From positions 1-28,757 of the forward strand of contig CAVAVP010000004.1 of assembly GCA_963592135.1 (NCBI GenBank): a stretch of 28,757 nt of DNA, in the 5' to 3' direction. Position numbers and translations under genes: made by a program. The stretch comes from UBA3700 sp963592135 (GTDB lineage: Bacteria; Bacillota; Clostridia; Christensenellales; UBA3700). The notes beneath the pieces were generated by a model. The model saw nothing but the letters and a program-made list of their open reading frames with translations, searched no databases and was not told the origin of the DNA. This document shows positions 7,473 to 15,236 of the stretch, in pieces (position 1 is the stretch's first letter; each line of letters opens with the position of its first letter).

Positions 7473-8039
7473 TTATTTATTCTCGCTTACAGTAATAGTA
7501 ATTTTTGCATTATCGGCATTTGTGAAAAATGTAGAAAAAGCATCGTATTCAGATTTAGTAAGCAAGAAAATCTCATTAACAGCAAGATAATCACCAAGAT
7601 TAACAGTATAATCAAAAGCTCCCGTGCTATTTTTAGTGCCTTTGCCTAGAGAAATTCCTGTGCCATAGGCTGTAGTTGTTTTGAAGATATCTGTGCCGTT
7701 ATAAGTATTGTTTGAAAAAGCTATTTCCAATTTAAGATCAACACCATTTTCTTTCACGTCTGTATCTGCACCAGCAGCCGGAGTAAATGTTACTTTTACA
7801 TTTCCTTGTGTCGTAAGTCCGATTTTTAGGGATTTGGATGTATCATCTATTTTAAGCATAAAGCTCTCAGTGTTAATGGCAATTGTTCCTTTTGCCGTTT
7901 CAGTGTCGGCTCCAGCAAGTGTTTTATCCATTGTTTGAGTCGCTGACAAAACATCATTTTGTGCATAATTAAAGGTTGCATAAACACCCCCAATAGTAAG
8001 CACAAGTGCCATAACGATAATAAGTCCTAATCTTTTCAT
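7473..8039 (-). CDS. Exported protein with SipW-type signal peptide (FNYAQ type), 188 aa
   Basis: First gene of the export operon, 188 residues. The signal segment (residues 4-20) ends GGVYATFNYAQ, almost the same as in the third gene of the operon although the mature parts do not align by eye. The mature part is rich in Thr, Lys, Asn and Asp with regularly spaced strands (KGTIAINTESFMLKI, GNVKVTFTPAAG, AKITITVSENK), has no Cys, and is likely a small beta-sandwich like TasA/camelysin-type proteins; this is inference. The ATG at 8039 is chosen because a perfect GGAGG sits about 8 bases ahead; an in-frame TTG at 8054 would place that site inside the gene. The peptidase gene follows after 35 bases. 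Confidence 0.78.
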   Translation of the reverse strand: MKRLGLIIVMALVLTIGGVYATFNYAQNDVLSATQTMDKTLAGADTETAKGTIAINTESFMLKIDDTSKSLKIGLTTQGNVKVTFTPAAGADTDVKENGVDLKLEIAFSNNTYNGTDIFKTTTAYGTGISLGKGTKNSTGAFDYTVNLGDYLAVNEIFLLTKSEYDAFSTFFTNADNAKITITVSENK

Positions 8040-8429
8040 TCTTAAATCCTCCAAATTATATTTATTTCTTTTGTAATTATATTAAGTTTATAGCGTTGAA
8101 CTTTCCTTATACTAAAGCAACATAATTTTTACCCGTATGTCATCCACGATTAGTCGCAGTAATACAATATAAAAATTGAAATATGATTCTCCCGTCACCA
8201 ACGATGCATTAATTGATATTGAATATATATTTATTCAAATCACTCCACCATCATCAGCCGTATTACATTTTTCTTAATAAAGCGGTCGAATCATCCCATT
8301 ACAATTTTCATAAAGATGCTCACATGGTCATACTTTTTATAATATATTTATATATAAGTCAAATAAAAAAAAATACCGTTTTGGCCTAAAAAAACCCATT
8401 TTTAGCCTAAAACACCAAAATTGCATAAA
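8040..8429. other. Intergenic region upstream of the SipW operon
   Basis: Non-coding and AT-rich. It must carry the minus-strand promoter of the export operon. TATAAT-like strings occur near 8075-8080 but none has a good -35 at 16-18 bases, so I do not call a promoter. Two short copies of a GCCTAAAA string occur near 8375-8415. No gene is seen. Confidence 0.4.
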
Positions 8430-8463
8430 CAAAAAAAGGATTGATAAATTATATCAATCCTTT
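8430..8463 (-). terminator. Terminator after tRNA-Thr / asnS
   Basis: A 12-base stem (8435-8446 with 8452-8463, core AGGATTGATA) with a 5-base loop; read on the minus strand it is followed by a run of eight T. It lies just past the tRNA 3' end and closes the asnS - tRNA-Thr transcript. Confidence 0.9.
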
Positions 8464-8473
8464 CGTTAAGTTA

Positions 8474-8549
8474 TGGAGCTGGTAGGCAGGATCGAACTGC
8501 CGACCTACGCGTTACGAGTGCGTCGCTCTACCGACTGAGCTACACCAGC
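8474..8549 (-). tRNA. tRNA-Thr (anticodon CGT)
   Basis: A complete 76-base cloverleaf on the minus strand. The acceptor stem is GCTGGTG with TACCAGC, the D arm is GCTC/GAGC, the anticodon loop is CTCGTAA with anticodon CGT (complement at 8514-8516), and the T arm is GGCAG TTCGATC CTGCC. The 3' CCA is encoded. The last pair of the anticodon stem is an A-C mismatch. It lies 12 bases beyond the asnS stop and probably shares its transcript. Confidence 0.95.
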
Positions 8550-8561
8550 AACATTTCTATG

Positions 8562-9959
8562 TTAGAATTCCGCTGAACCAGTTGTTCTTGGAAATGGTAT
8601 TACATCTCTTATATTTTGCATAGATGTTAGATACATTATTAATCTTTCAAATCCAAGTCCAAAACCTGAATGCTTTACACCACCATATTTTCTTAAATCC
8701 AAATACCACCAGTAATCTTCTTCTTTCAAGTTTAATTCTTTCATTCTAGCTAAAAGTAAATCTAATCTTTCCTCTCTTTGTGAACCACCACAAATTTCTC
8801 CAACACCTGGAACTAATAAATCTACTGCAGCAACAGTCTTGCCGTCATCATTTAATCTCATATAGAATGCCTTTATATCTTTTGGATAATTGTATACAAA
8901 GGTTGGTTTTTTAAATACTTGTTCTGTTAAGTATCTTTCATGTTCTGTTTGTAAATCTGCGCCCCATTCAACCGGATATTGGAATTTAACATTAGACTTC
9001 TTTAACAATTCAATTGCTTCTGTATAAGAAACCTTAGCAAACTCAGAATCTACAATATGATTTAATCTTTCTATTAAAGTTTTGTCTGGATCAACAAAAT
9101 CATTAAAGAATTTAATTTCTTCAGGACATTTTGCAAGTACATCTTTTATAACATACTTAATCATATCTCTCTCTAAATCCATATCATCTTGTAAATCAGC
9201 AAAAGCAATCTCTGGTTCTATCATCCAAAATTCAGCTGCATGTCTATTTGTATAACTTCTTTCTGCTCTAAAAGTGGGTCCAAATGTATAAACATTTCTA
9301 AAAGCAAGTGCATAGCATTCAGCGGATAATTGTCCTGATACTGTTAAGTTTGCGCTCTTTTGGAAAAAATCTTGAGAAAAATCTATAGAGCCATCTTCCT
9401 TTCTTGGTAAATCATTTAAATCAAGAGTTGTTACTCTAAACATATCACCTGCACCCTCACAGTCGGATCCTGTAATAAGTGGTGTATTTACATATATAAA
9501 GTTTCTTGAAGCGAAGAAAGCATGCAATGCTTGTGCTGCAACGGATCTTACTCTAAATACAGCTTGGAATGTATTTGTTCTTGGACGAAGGTGAGCAATC
9601 TCTCTTAAAAATTCTAGAGAATGTCTCTTTTTTTGCAATGGATAATCTGGAGTAGATGTTGCTTCAACCTCGATTTTAATTCCGTGTAATTCATAAGGCT
9701 GTTTCATCTCTGGAGTAACTACTACTTCACCAATTACTTTTAATCCTGCACCAACATTTTGTGCAACGATAGTTTTATAATTTTCATAAGTTGCATCAAT
9801 TACTACTTGAGTTGTCTTAAAATAAGTTCCATCATGAAGTTCAATAAATGCAAAATTTTTAGAATCTCTAATAGTTCTTACCCAACCATAAACTTCTACT
9901 TGTTGTCCAGATAATTCGTTATATCTTTCATGTAATTCTTTAAGTGATAATTTCTCCAT
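8562..9959 (-). CDS. asnS: Asparaginyl-tRNA synthetase
   Basis: Charges tRNA-Asn with asparagine in the cytoplasm; class IIb synthetase, 465 residues, the normal length. An OB-fold anticodon-binding domain comes first (VEVYGWVRTIRDSKNFAFIEL), then the catalytic domain: HLRPRTNTFQAVFRVRS, motif 2 FRAERSYTNRHAAEFWMIEPE, and motif 3 GFGLGFERLIMYLTSMQNIR with PFPRT at the end. The acid and neutral residues around the active site and the SDCEGAGDMF region fit AsnRS better than AspRS. AGAGGAA lies about 6 bases before the ATG and a good promoter lies about 35 bases upstream. The gene is followed closely by tRNA-Thr and then a strong terminator. Confidence 0.96.
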   Translation of the reverse strand: MEKLSLKELHERYNELSGQQVEVYGWVRTIRDSKNFAFIELHDGTYFKTTQVVIDATYENYKTIVAQNVGAGLKVIGEVVVTPEMKQPYELHGIKIEVEATSTPDYPLQKKRHSLEFLREIAHLRPRTNTFQAVFRVRSVAAQALHAFFASRNFIYVNTPLITGSDCEGAGDMFRVTTLDLNDLPRKEDGSIDFSQDFFQKSANLTVSGQLSAECYALAFRNVYTFGPTFRAERSYTNRHAAEFWMIEPEIAFADLQDDMDLERDMIKYVIKDVLAKCPEEIKFFNDFVDPDKTLIERLNHIVDSEFAKVSYTEAIELLKKSNVKFQYPVEWGADLQTEHERYLTEQVFKKPTFVYNYPKDIKAFYMRLNDDGKTVAAVDLLVPGVGEICGGSQREERLDLLLARMKELNLKEEDYWWYLDLRKYGGVKHSGFGLGFERLIMYLTSMQNIRDVIPFPRTTGSAEF

Positions 9960-9991
9960 TGATTTTTCCTCTAATATTAAAATCTTTTTTA

Positions 9992-10020
9992 ATTATAAAC
10001 TAAATTATATGCAATGCAAA
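9992..10020 (-). promoter_or_regulatory. Promoter of asnS
   Basis: On the minus strand: -35 TTTGCA (10015-10020), a 17-base spacer, and -10 TATAAT (9992-9997). It lies 33 bases upstream of the asnS start codon. Confidence 0.65.
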
Positions 10021-10026
10021 ATCTTT

Positions 10027-10740
10027 TTATTTGTTTACTTGCTTAAAATGAAGTTCCTTCATTCCTTCAACTTCATCACATACTGTCTTTAATTTACAAG
10101 AATGACAATCCATAAGCATATTCTTATAAATATGATCCATTGTATCTAATATTTTAATTGAAAGTTTTGAATAATCAGATAAAGTATCATAATCAAAATC
10201 TTGTGTATTTATGTAAATAAGTTTTACAGCTCTTACATACTTTTGTTTATGATAATTCTTTATTAATGTATTACCAAGTTTTTCTAAAGTTAAACCTTTT
10301 TCTAATGCTTTTTTCCCAATTCTCATCTCTTCTTTTTCTAACAGAGGAGATACTCTAATCATTACATCTTTAGGGAAAAACTTATATTTAACCCTATCAA
10401 TTTTAGTCAAAGCATCATATGATTTATCATCATCCTCAAGGTCTTTTTCAAGCGCTACAATTGTAATTCTTGCAAAGTCAGTTGATCGGTTTATCTCGTT
10501 TAATTCTTTTCCTATAACAATAATTTCATCTTTTTCAACAAGTTCACTTGATGTTGTAGCAGCAAAAAAGCCAACGGAATGTCTATCTCCTCCACCTAAA
10601 TCAAAAACAACATCAGAATTTAATAAAAAAGAAAAATTAGCATCTTCTTCTACAGCTTTACTATCGTTATATGTATATGTGGTTTTATCTTGATTAATTA
10701 GTGAATAAACTTTTTTTATTAAATCATCAAATATTTGCAT
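10027..10740 (-). CDS. CdhC-like (acetyl-CoA synthase beta-type) small protein
   Basis: A 237-residue soluble protein that resembles the short CdhC-like proteins of clostridia, which are related to part of the CO dehydrogenase/acetyl-CoA synthase beta subunit. Seen: VVFDLGGGDRHSVGFFA near residues 43-59, MRIGKKALEKGLTLEKLGNTLI in the second half, and the C-terminal cluster CHSCKLKTVCDEVEGMKEL with cysteines 212, 215 and 221. The A-cluster cysteine set of true acetyl-CoA synthase is not evident, so catalysis is doubtful; metal or cofactor binding is possible. The ATG at 10740 is chosen because GAGGATT lies at the right distance; an ATG at 10794 would add 18 residues but has no ribosome site. 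No other Wood-Ljungdahl gene is in this window. Assignment is from memory of motifs, so moderate. Confidence 0.55.
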   Translation of the reverse strand: MQIFDDLIKKVYSLINQDKTTYTYNDSKAVEEDANFSFLLNSDVVFDLGGGDRHSVGFFAATTSSELVEKDEIIVIGKELNEINRSTDFARITIVALEKDLEDDDKSYDALTKIDRVKYKFFPKDVMIRVSPLLEKEEMRIGKKALEKGLTLEKLGNTLIKNYHKQKYVRAVKLIYINTQDFDYDTLSDYSKLSIKILDTMDHIYKNMLMDCHSCKLKTVCDEVEGMKELHFKQVNK

Positions 10741-10750
10741 ATAATCCTCG

Positions 10751-10768
10751 TAAACTATAAATAGTTTA
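10751..10768. promoter_or_regulatory. 18-base palindrome upstream of the CdhC-like gene
   Basis: TAAACTA and TAGTTTA flank a 4-base TAAA centre, ending about 10 bases upstream of the start codon. It may be an operator or a leader hairpin. No repressor is identified nearby. Confidence 0.35.
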
Positions 10769-10873
10769 TCACTTTTACATTTATATAACAACAAAAAGAA
10801 ATTTTACAATTCTCATATAGCCCTAAGTTTTCGAGCAACTTAAACGCCAATATGTTTTTTTATTTTTTTACTA

Positions 10874-10902
10874 TTGAACTTCCTTTGTATATTTTATATA
10901 AT
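10874..10902 (+). promoter_or_regulatory. Strong sigma-A promoter of the candidate ncRNA
   Basis: Plus strand -35 TTGAAC (10874-10879), exactly 17 bases, then a perfect -10 TATAAT (10897-10902). The predicted start is near 10909. It points toward the convergent ABC transporter gene and has no coding region downstream, so it most likely drives an RNA. Confidence 0.8.
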
Positions 10903-10908
10903 AAAATT

Positions 10909-11060
10909 ACCTTATGGGTGCACAAGTACTCCCAATTAATTAATAGGGACATGTATTAAGGTGCAGCTGGCGTGCCGTCTTAGTTACGGATTACAAAAAC
11001 ATCTTAAAGTGGACCCACCGTGCAACATACTGGAGTTTTACTCCACTCATAAGGCTCAGT
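10909..11060 (+). ncRNA. Candidate structured non-coding RNA, about 150 nt
   Basis: A region with no open frame but clear RNA-like structure, starting 7 bases after a near-consensus promoter. The ends form a closing stem of 11 pairs, 10910-10920 (CCTTATGGGTG) with 11044-11054 (CACTCATAAGG). On the plus strand the single irregular pair is G-U; on the minus strand it would be an A-C clash, so plus is favoured. Inside, small hairpins can form (ACTCCC/AGGGA region, CCGT/ACGG near 10975-10989, TGGAG/CTCCA at 11031-11045). Base composition is less AT-rich than the flanks. I do not recognise SRP RNA, tmRNA, RNase P or a known riboswitch. 6S RNA is possible from size and own promoter but the rod-like fold is not obvious. 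The 3' end is uncertain. Confidence 0.6.
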
Positions 11061-11080
11061 AAAAAACATGATATTTTTAC
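11059..11080. terminator. Weak hairpin between ncRNA and ABC gene
   Basis: GTAAAAA (11059-11065) pairs with TTTTTAC (11074-11080), a 7-base stem made mostly of A-T pairs. It might serve as a termination signal for the plus-strand RNA, and it overlaps the stop codon of the convergent ABC transporter gene. Weak support. Confidence 0.3.
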
Positions 11081-13404
11081 ATACTTCTTATAGCATCTAT
11101 CGGTTTTTTTCGAGCTATCATAAATACCGGAATTGCTGAAGCAACAAATGCTACTCCTATACATAATGCAAACATTACAGCAAATTGTCTTGCACCAAAA
11201 GACAAAAGCGTAACACCTAAATTATACTCTGTGTTTAAAGATGAGTTAATTTGTGATGTAATAGCAATAGTTGCAATAACGGAAAGAACATAATCTATAA
11301 ATGCAATAATAAATGACTCACTAAAGAATATTCCAAATACATCACTAGCTCTAGCTCCTACTGCACGCAAAATACCTATTTCTTTCTTCTTGTAAGATAT
11401 TGACGTAGATATATAATTCATAAGTAAAAGTCCTGCAAATACAGCAAATACAATACCTATCCACATAAACACTTTCTTCATTGTTTCAAATGTTGAAGTA
11501 ATCAAATCGATAGTATCAGTAAACCCATTATTAATTCTAAAATAATTTATTAAATTGCCCTCTTTATATCCTGTGTTATCATATGAAAAATCTACGAGAT
11601 TTTTTATGCTATTTTTATTTGTTGGCATTTTTCCTATTACAGTATTAGAATAATCTATTTCAGTCATTGTATTAATTTCAAAATCTTCTATAAACTTATT
11701 AGAACCAAAAAACATTCCTGTATAGCTTGTTGTAAACTCAGAATAAATAGATTGGAATATTAAAATTTCCATAAGTGCACTTTCAGTGTTTGAAGATTTT
11801 TTATATTTACTTGTATTAAACTTAGTATCAACTACACCTACTACCTTATAATCATATCCTGAAATATTTATCGTTGGATTTAATGCCAAAAAACTTTCTA
11901 TGCTGCTTATTTCGCTGTTGGTATGAGTATCATATCCATATTTATCAAAAAACTCATATGCATATTTTGTTATTACTATTTCGTCTCCTTTTACAGGTTC
12001 ATTTCCATATAATTTGTAATTCATATTTTTTATTGAATCATATAAAACAAATCTATTAAAATTATTCATTAATGTACTTTCATTTGAATCATCTAAAGTA
12101 ACTGCATTTAGTTTTGAAAAAATACCCAAAGAACCAGCATTGTATACTATATAAAAGTCAATACCAGTTTTCTCTTTTAAATAATTTATATCCTTCTCTT
12201 CTATAGAATTTGTATTGTAATATCCGTAATCAGAATCTAAATCAGAAGTTGTTTTCTTTACAAACAAAACCGAATCTAACTTATTATCTTCAATTGTAGA
12301 TGTAGTACAAGAGTATTTATTGTATGATGAAATAGTATCTGCAAGACCAAATAAAGTAAATGCTACAACTGCAAGGAAAATAGCTACAATTAACCTAAAG
12401 GGTTTTGCTTTTAAAGAAGATGCTCCCATTCTAATACTATCTTTAACTGGAAGTTTTGATTTAATAAGTTTAAACTTGTCTTGATTGTTATAAACAATTT
12501 CATTTTCATCAGTTTCTTTAAAGCAATCTTGATCTCCATTATCATCAATACGCGCGAACTTTTTTAAATCTCTATTAGAATCTTCATCTAAAGATATAAA
12601 TGCTTCATTATCCTTTAGATATGCATTAATCATATCAACATCTTCTTGAGTTAATTTATATCCTTTTTCAATTTGTATAATATTGTTATTAACAATAGAA
12701 ATTGAATCATTTTTCTTTTCGGATTTTTCCTTATATTTTTCAAAATCTGAAATAACTTTACCATCTTTAAGTTCTATAACTCTATCACCATAAAATTCAG
12801 CAAAATCTCTATCATGAGAAACAACTATAACTAATTTATCTTGAGAAAGTTTTTTTAATGTATCAAAAACTCCTATACCAGATCTACTATCTAAAGCTCC
12901 TGTTGGCTCATCAGCAAGAATTACTTGCGGATTTTTAACTAATGCTCTAGCAATAGCAACTCTTTGTTTTTGGCCACCTGATAATTGCATAGGTTTACGA
13001 TGTGCATAACCTTCTAGATCTACCATCTTTAATATTTCATTTATTTCCTCATTTGTAGCTTTCTTGCCCTGTAATTCAAGTGCTAGTGCAATATTTGCAC
13101 CAACAGTAAATTCATTTAATATATTATATTCTTGGAAAATGAAACCTAAATATGTGTTTCTATAACTATCTAATTCAGCTTGTGTAAAATCCTTCGTAGA
13201 TTTTCCCTTTATTATAATATCTCCAGAGTCTACTTTGTCCATACCTCCAATCATATTAAGAAGCGTAGACTTTCCACATCCTGATTTACCTAATATAAAA
13301 ACTAATCCCTTCTCTGGAAACTTTAAAGATACGCCATTTAAAGCCATTACTGGCGCTCCATGCTTTGGAGTATATTTCTTCTTAAGATCAACTACTTCTA
13401 TCAT
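11077..13404 (-). CDS. ABC transporter, fused ATPase and FtsX/MacB-type permease
   Basis: One 775-residue chain with an N-terminal ATPase and a C-terminal permease of the MacB/FtsX type. ATPase motifs: Walker A GKSGCGKST (39-47), Q-loop FQEYN, signature LSGGQKQ (141-147), Walker B VILADEPT (161-168), H-loop His197. A charged linker (220-330) leads to membrane segment 1 (about 336-356), a large extracytoplasmic MacB_PCD-like domain (about 357-640), and three closing segments in the FtsX core with the cytoplasmic loop KKKEIGILRAVGARASDVFGIFFSE. MacB-type pumps act as mechanotransducers that export peptides, lipids or antimicrobials, or signal; the cargo is unknown here. GGGAGG lies 5 bases before ATG. 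It is the last gene of the pgsA-valS operon, 22 bases after a polytopic membrane protein. Confidence 0.88.
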   Translation of the reverse strand: MIEVVDLKKKYTPKHGAPVMALNGVSLKFPEKGLVFILGKSGCGKSTLLNMIGGMDKVDSGDIIIKGKSTKDFTQAELDSYRNTYLGFIFQEYNILNEFTVGANIALALELQGKKATNEEINEILKMVDLEGYAHRKPMQLSGGQKQRVAIARALVKNPQVILADEPTGALDSRSGIGVFDTLKKLSQDKLVIVVSHDRDFAEFYGDRVIELKDGKVISDFEKYKEKSEKKNDSISIVNNNIIQIEKGYKLTQEDVDMINAYLKDNEAFISLDEDSNRDLKKFARIDDNGDQDCFKETDENEIVYNNQDKFKLIKSKLPVKDSIRMGASSLKAKPFRLIVAIFLAVVAFTLFGLADTISSYNKYSCTTSTIEDNKLDSVLFVKKTTSDLDSDYGYYNTNSIEEKDINYLKEKTGIDFYIVYNAGSLGIFSKLNAVTLDDSNESTLMNNFNRFVLYDSIKNMNYKLYGNEPVKGDEIVITKYAYEFFDKYGYDTHTNSEISSIESFLALNPTINISGYDYKVVGVVDTKFNTSKYKKSSNTESALMEILIFQSIYSEFTTSYTGMFFGSNKFIEDFEINTMTEIDYSNTVIGKMPTNKNSIKNLVDFSYDNTGYKEGNLINYFRINNGFTDTIDLITSTFETMKKVFMWIGIVFAVFAGLLLMNYISTSISYKKKEIGILRAVGARASDVFGIFFSESFIIAFIDYVLSVIATIAITSQINSSLNTEYNLGVTLLSFGARQFAVMFALCIGVAFVASAIPVFMIARKKPIDAIRSM

Positions 13405-13426
13405 AAAAACCTCCCTTAGAGTTTTT

Positions 13427-14365
13427 TTAATCTTCCATTAATGCATCTTTATATTTTTTGTTAGGATTTATTACAGTTTGTTCATCAATATAATACTTTA
13501 ATCCGCAAATATGATAATACTCAACCATATCCAGTATTTGCATAAAGTACCAACATACAGCAAACATTATAATAAAGCAAACCCCCATGGTTACAAGCGT
13601 ACTTAATATGACAAAAATGAAACTAATTATATAAATGAATATATAAGCCCCAAAAATTCTTAAGAAATTACCTTTTAAATATTCAAAATTCTTAACAAAA
13701 GCATCTTTTGCAGAAACTTCATTTACTACCATTTCTGGAATCCAATATATAAATAATGTTCTTCTTAAAGCCAAAAGTACTATTAAGAAACAGAAAGCTA
13801 AAGTGAATCCCAACAACAAATTAAAATTCGTAAATGCTAATAAAATTACAAAGAATCCTATTATGGCAATTAAAATCATAACTAATGACATTGGTCCATA
13901 CAATATTGCAAAAGAAAACGATTTTTTCATATTTACAATATAATTTGAAACAAAACCAAACTTTGAACATGCAGACATCTTATTTTTTAGTATATCTGTA
14001 ATTGTATAATACGACATAAAATAAAGCATGGCATATAGAAATATAAATATAAGTAAAAATACACCTGCAAAAATCAAATTAACATTCCACTCTATAGCAA
14101 TAGAACCAAGTCCTTGAATAGTTGTAATCAAAGTACTATATGCTTCATGAACATCTCCACCCTTACTTATTGCTGTGAAATAATCCAAAAATGCGTCATC
14201 TATACCTAAATCACCAACTTGTTTTCTAAAGCCATTTAAAAGCGGCAAAATACAAGCTGTTCCTAAAATAGAAAATACGATAGTCAAAACGATTAAAAAT
14301 AAAATAAGTTTATATATAATCGAAAAATTACTAAAGAAAATACTGAATGAATTTTTAACCTTCAT
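13427..14365 (-). CDS. Polytopic membrane protein, function unknown (312 aa)
   Basis: An integral membrane protein with about six hydrophobic segments, the first at about 17-45, the rest spread to about residue 285, and a short hydrophilic tail. No family is recognised with confidence. The ATG at 14365 is chosen because GGAGG ends about 8 bases ahead; an in-frame ATG at 14380 would include that site and overlap the upstream gene. The upstream gene stops 2 bases before this start, so translation is coupled. It is similar in size and layout to the gene upstream, and both precede the fused ABC transporter, so the two could act as accessory membrane partners; this is inference from order only. 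Confidence 0.7.
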   Translation of the reverse strand: MKVKNSFSIFFSNFSIIYKLILFLIVLTIVFSILGTACILPLLNGFRKQVGDLGIDDAFLDYFTAISKGGDVHEAYSTLITTIQGLGSIAIEWNVNLIFAGVFLLIFIFLYAMLYFMSYYTITDILKNKMSACSKFGFVSNYIVNMKKSFSFAILYGPMSLVMILIAIIGFFVILLAFTNFNLLLGFTLAFCFLIVLLALRRTLFIYWIPEMVVNEVSAKDAFVKNFEYLKGNFLRIFGAYIFIYIISFIFVILSTLVTMGVCFIIMFAVCWYFMQILDMVEYYHICGLKYYIDEQTVINPNKKYKDALMED

Positions 14366-14367
14366 AC

Positions 14368-15234
14368 TTATATCCTCCATTTTGAATGCTCGTTTAAATC
14401 TTCTCTTTCTATTTCATTTAGATCGAAGAACAAACAATACATATAAGTAATGTAGTATGTAAAACTGAACATATAAAATGCGAAATTTACAATATATCTT
14501 GTAATTGTTAAAATTACATGATTATAAACAATATCAAAACCACTAATAATTAAAATTGGTATATAAAATAATAAAAGAGGAAGTCCCAAATCCAAGAAAA
14601 TTCTATTTACTTTATCTTTTACCATATTTACACTAGATTTTATACTTGATAATAATCCTGTGTTTCTCATTGTCATATTTGGAAGAACACAAGAAAACCA
14701 AGCAAGTCCATACATATAACCTGTAACTATAAGAATTGAAAACAATAAAACTACTACGATTTTTGCAATAGTATTATGAATAACACTTACTGCAAAATAT
14801 AGAACTAAACTCATTAAAATTGCAAAAACTTCCATAGCAAAAGCAACTGTAATTAATGCGCGTAGCGTTGCAAATAAAAATTCATTTGTTCTTTTTAAAA
14901 TACCCTTTATTCCGTGGTAAAGAGGTTGTCCATATCTCATCTTATTTTGAACTTGTCCAATGAAAGAACTAAATACTATTAAAGAAACAACTGCTATTGC
15001 GAAAAACATTATTACATATTGCCAATTATTCCATTTTGAACCATCGTTAATTATTACGAAAATTTCTAGCACATTTTCAAACTTTAAAGTAGCTATTTCT
15101 GTAACAATATAATCAAATGAACTTGTAGGATTAACAAATATAGTAAATATAATTGACACTATCAATGCATGAACATAAACTGACAACCAATTATGTTTTA
15201 TATACGAAAATGTTCTTTTTACATTTTTTGTCAT
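14368..15234 (-). CDS. Polytopic membrane protein, function unknown (288 aa)
   Basis: An integral membrane protein with about six hydrophobic segments (near residues 18-36, 72-95, 118-148, 155-180, 218-236, 247-270) and a short charged C-terminus. No catalytic motif or family is recognised. GAGGAA lies about 5 bases before the ATG, which begins 2 bases after the stop of the HAD phosphatase gene. The pattern of a conserved-length pair of membrane proteins followed by an ABC transporter suggests a shared envelope role. Regulation is presumably from the pgsA promoter far upstream. Confidence 0.7.
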   Translation of the reverse strand: MTKNVKRTFSYIKHNWLSVYVHALIVSIIFTIFVNPTSSFDYIVTEIATLKFENVLEIFVIINDGSKWNNWQYVIMFFAIAVVSLIVFSSFIGQVQNKMRYGQPLYHGIKGILKRTNEFLFATLRALITVAFAMEVFAILMSLVLYFAVSVIHNTIAKIVVVLLFSILIVTGYMYGLAWFSCVLPNMTMRNTGLLSSIKSSVNMVKDKVNRIFLDLGLPLLLFYIPILIISGFDIVYNHVILTITRYIVNFAFYMFSFTYYITYMYCLFFDLNEIEREDLNEHSKWRI

Positions 15235-15236
15235 AT

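Noticed and set aside
10909..11060. SRP RNA, tmRNA, RNase P RNA or T-box leader.
   Set aside because: None of the diagnostic strings (for example GGTCAGG...GGAAGGAAGCAGC, the tmRNA ends, or the T-box AGGGTGGNACCGCG) is present, and no gene lies downstream for a T-box to control.
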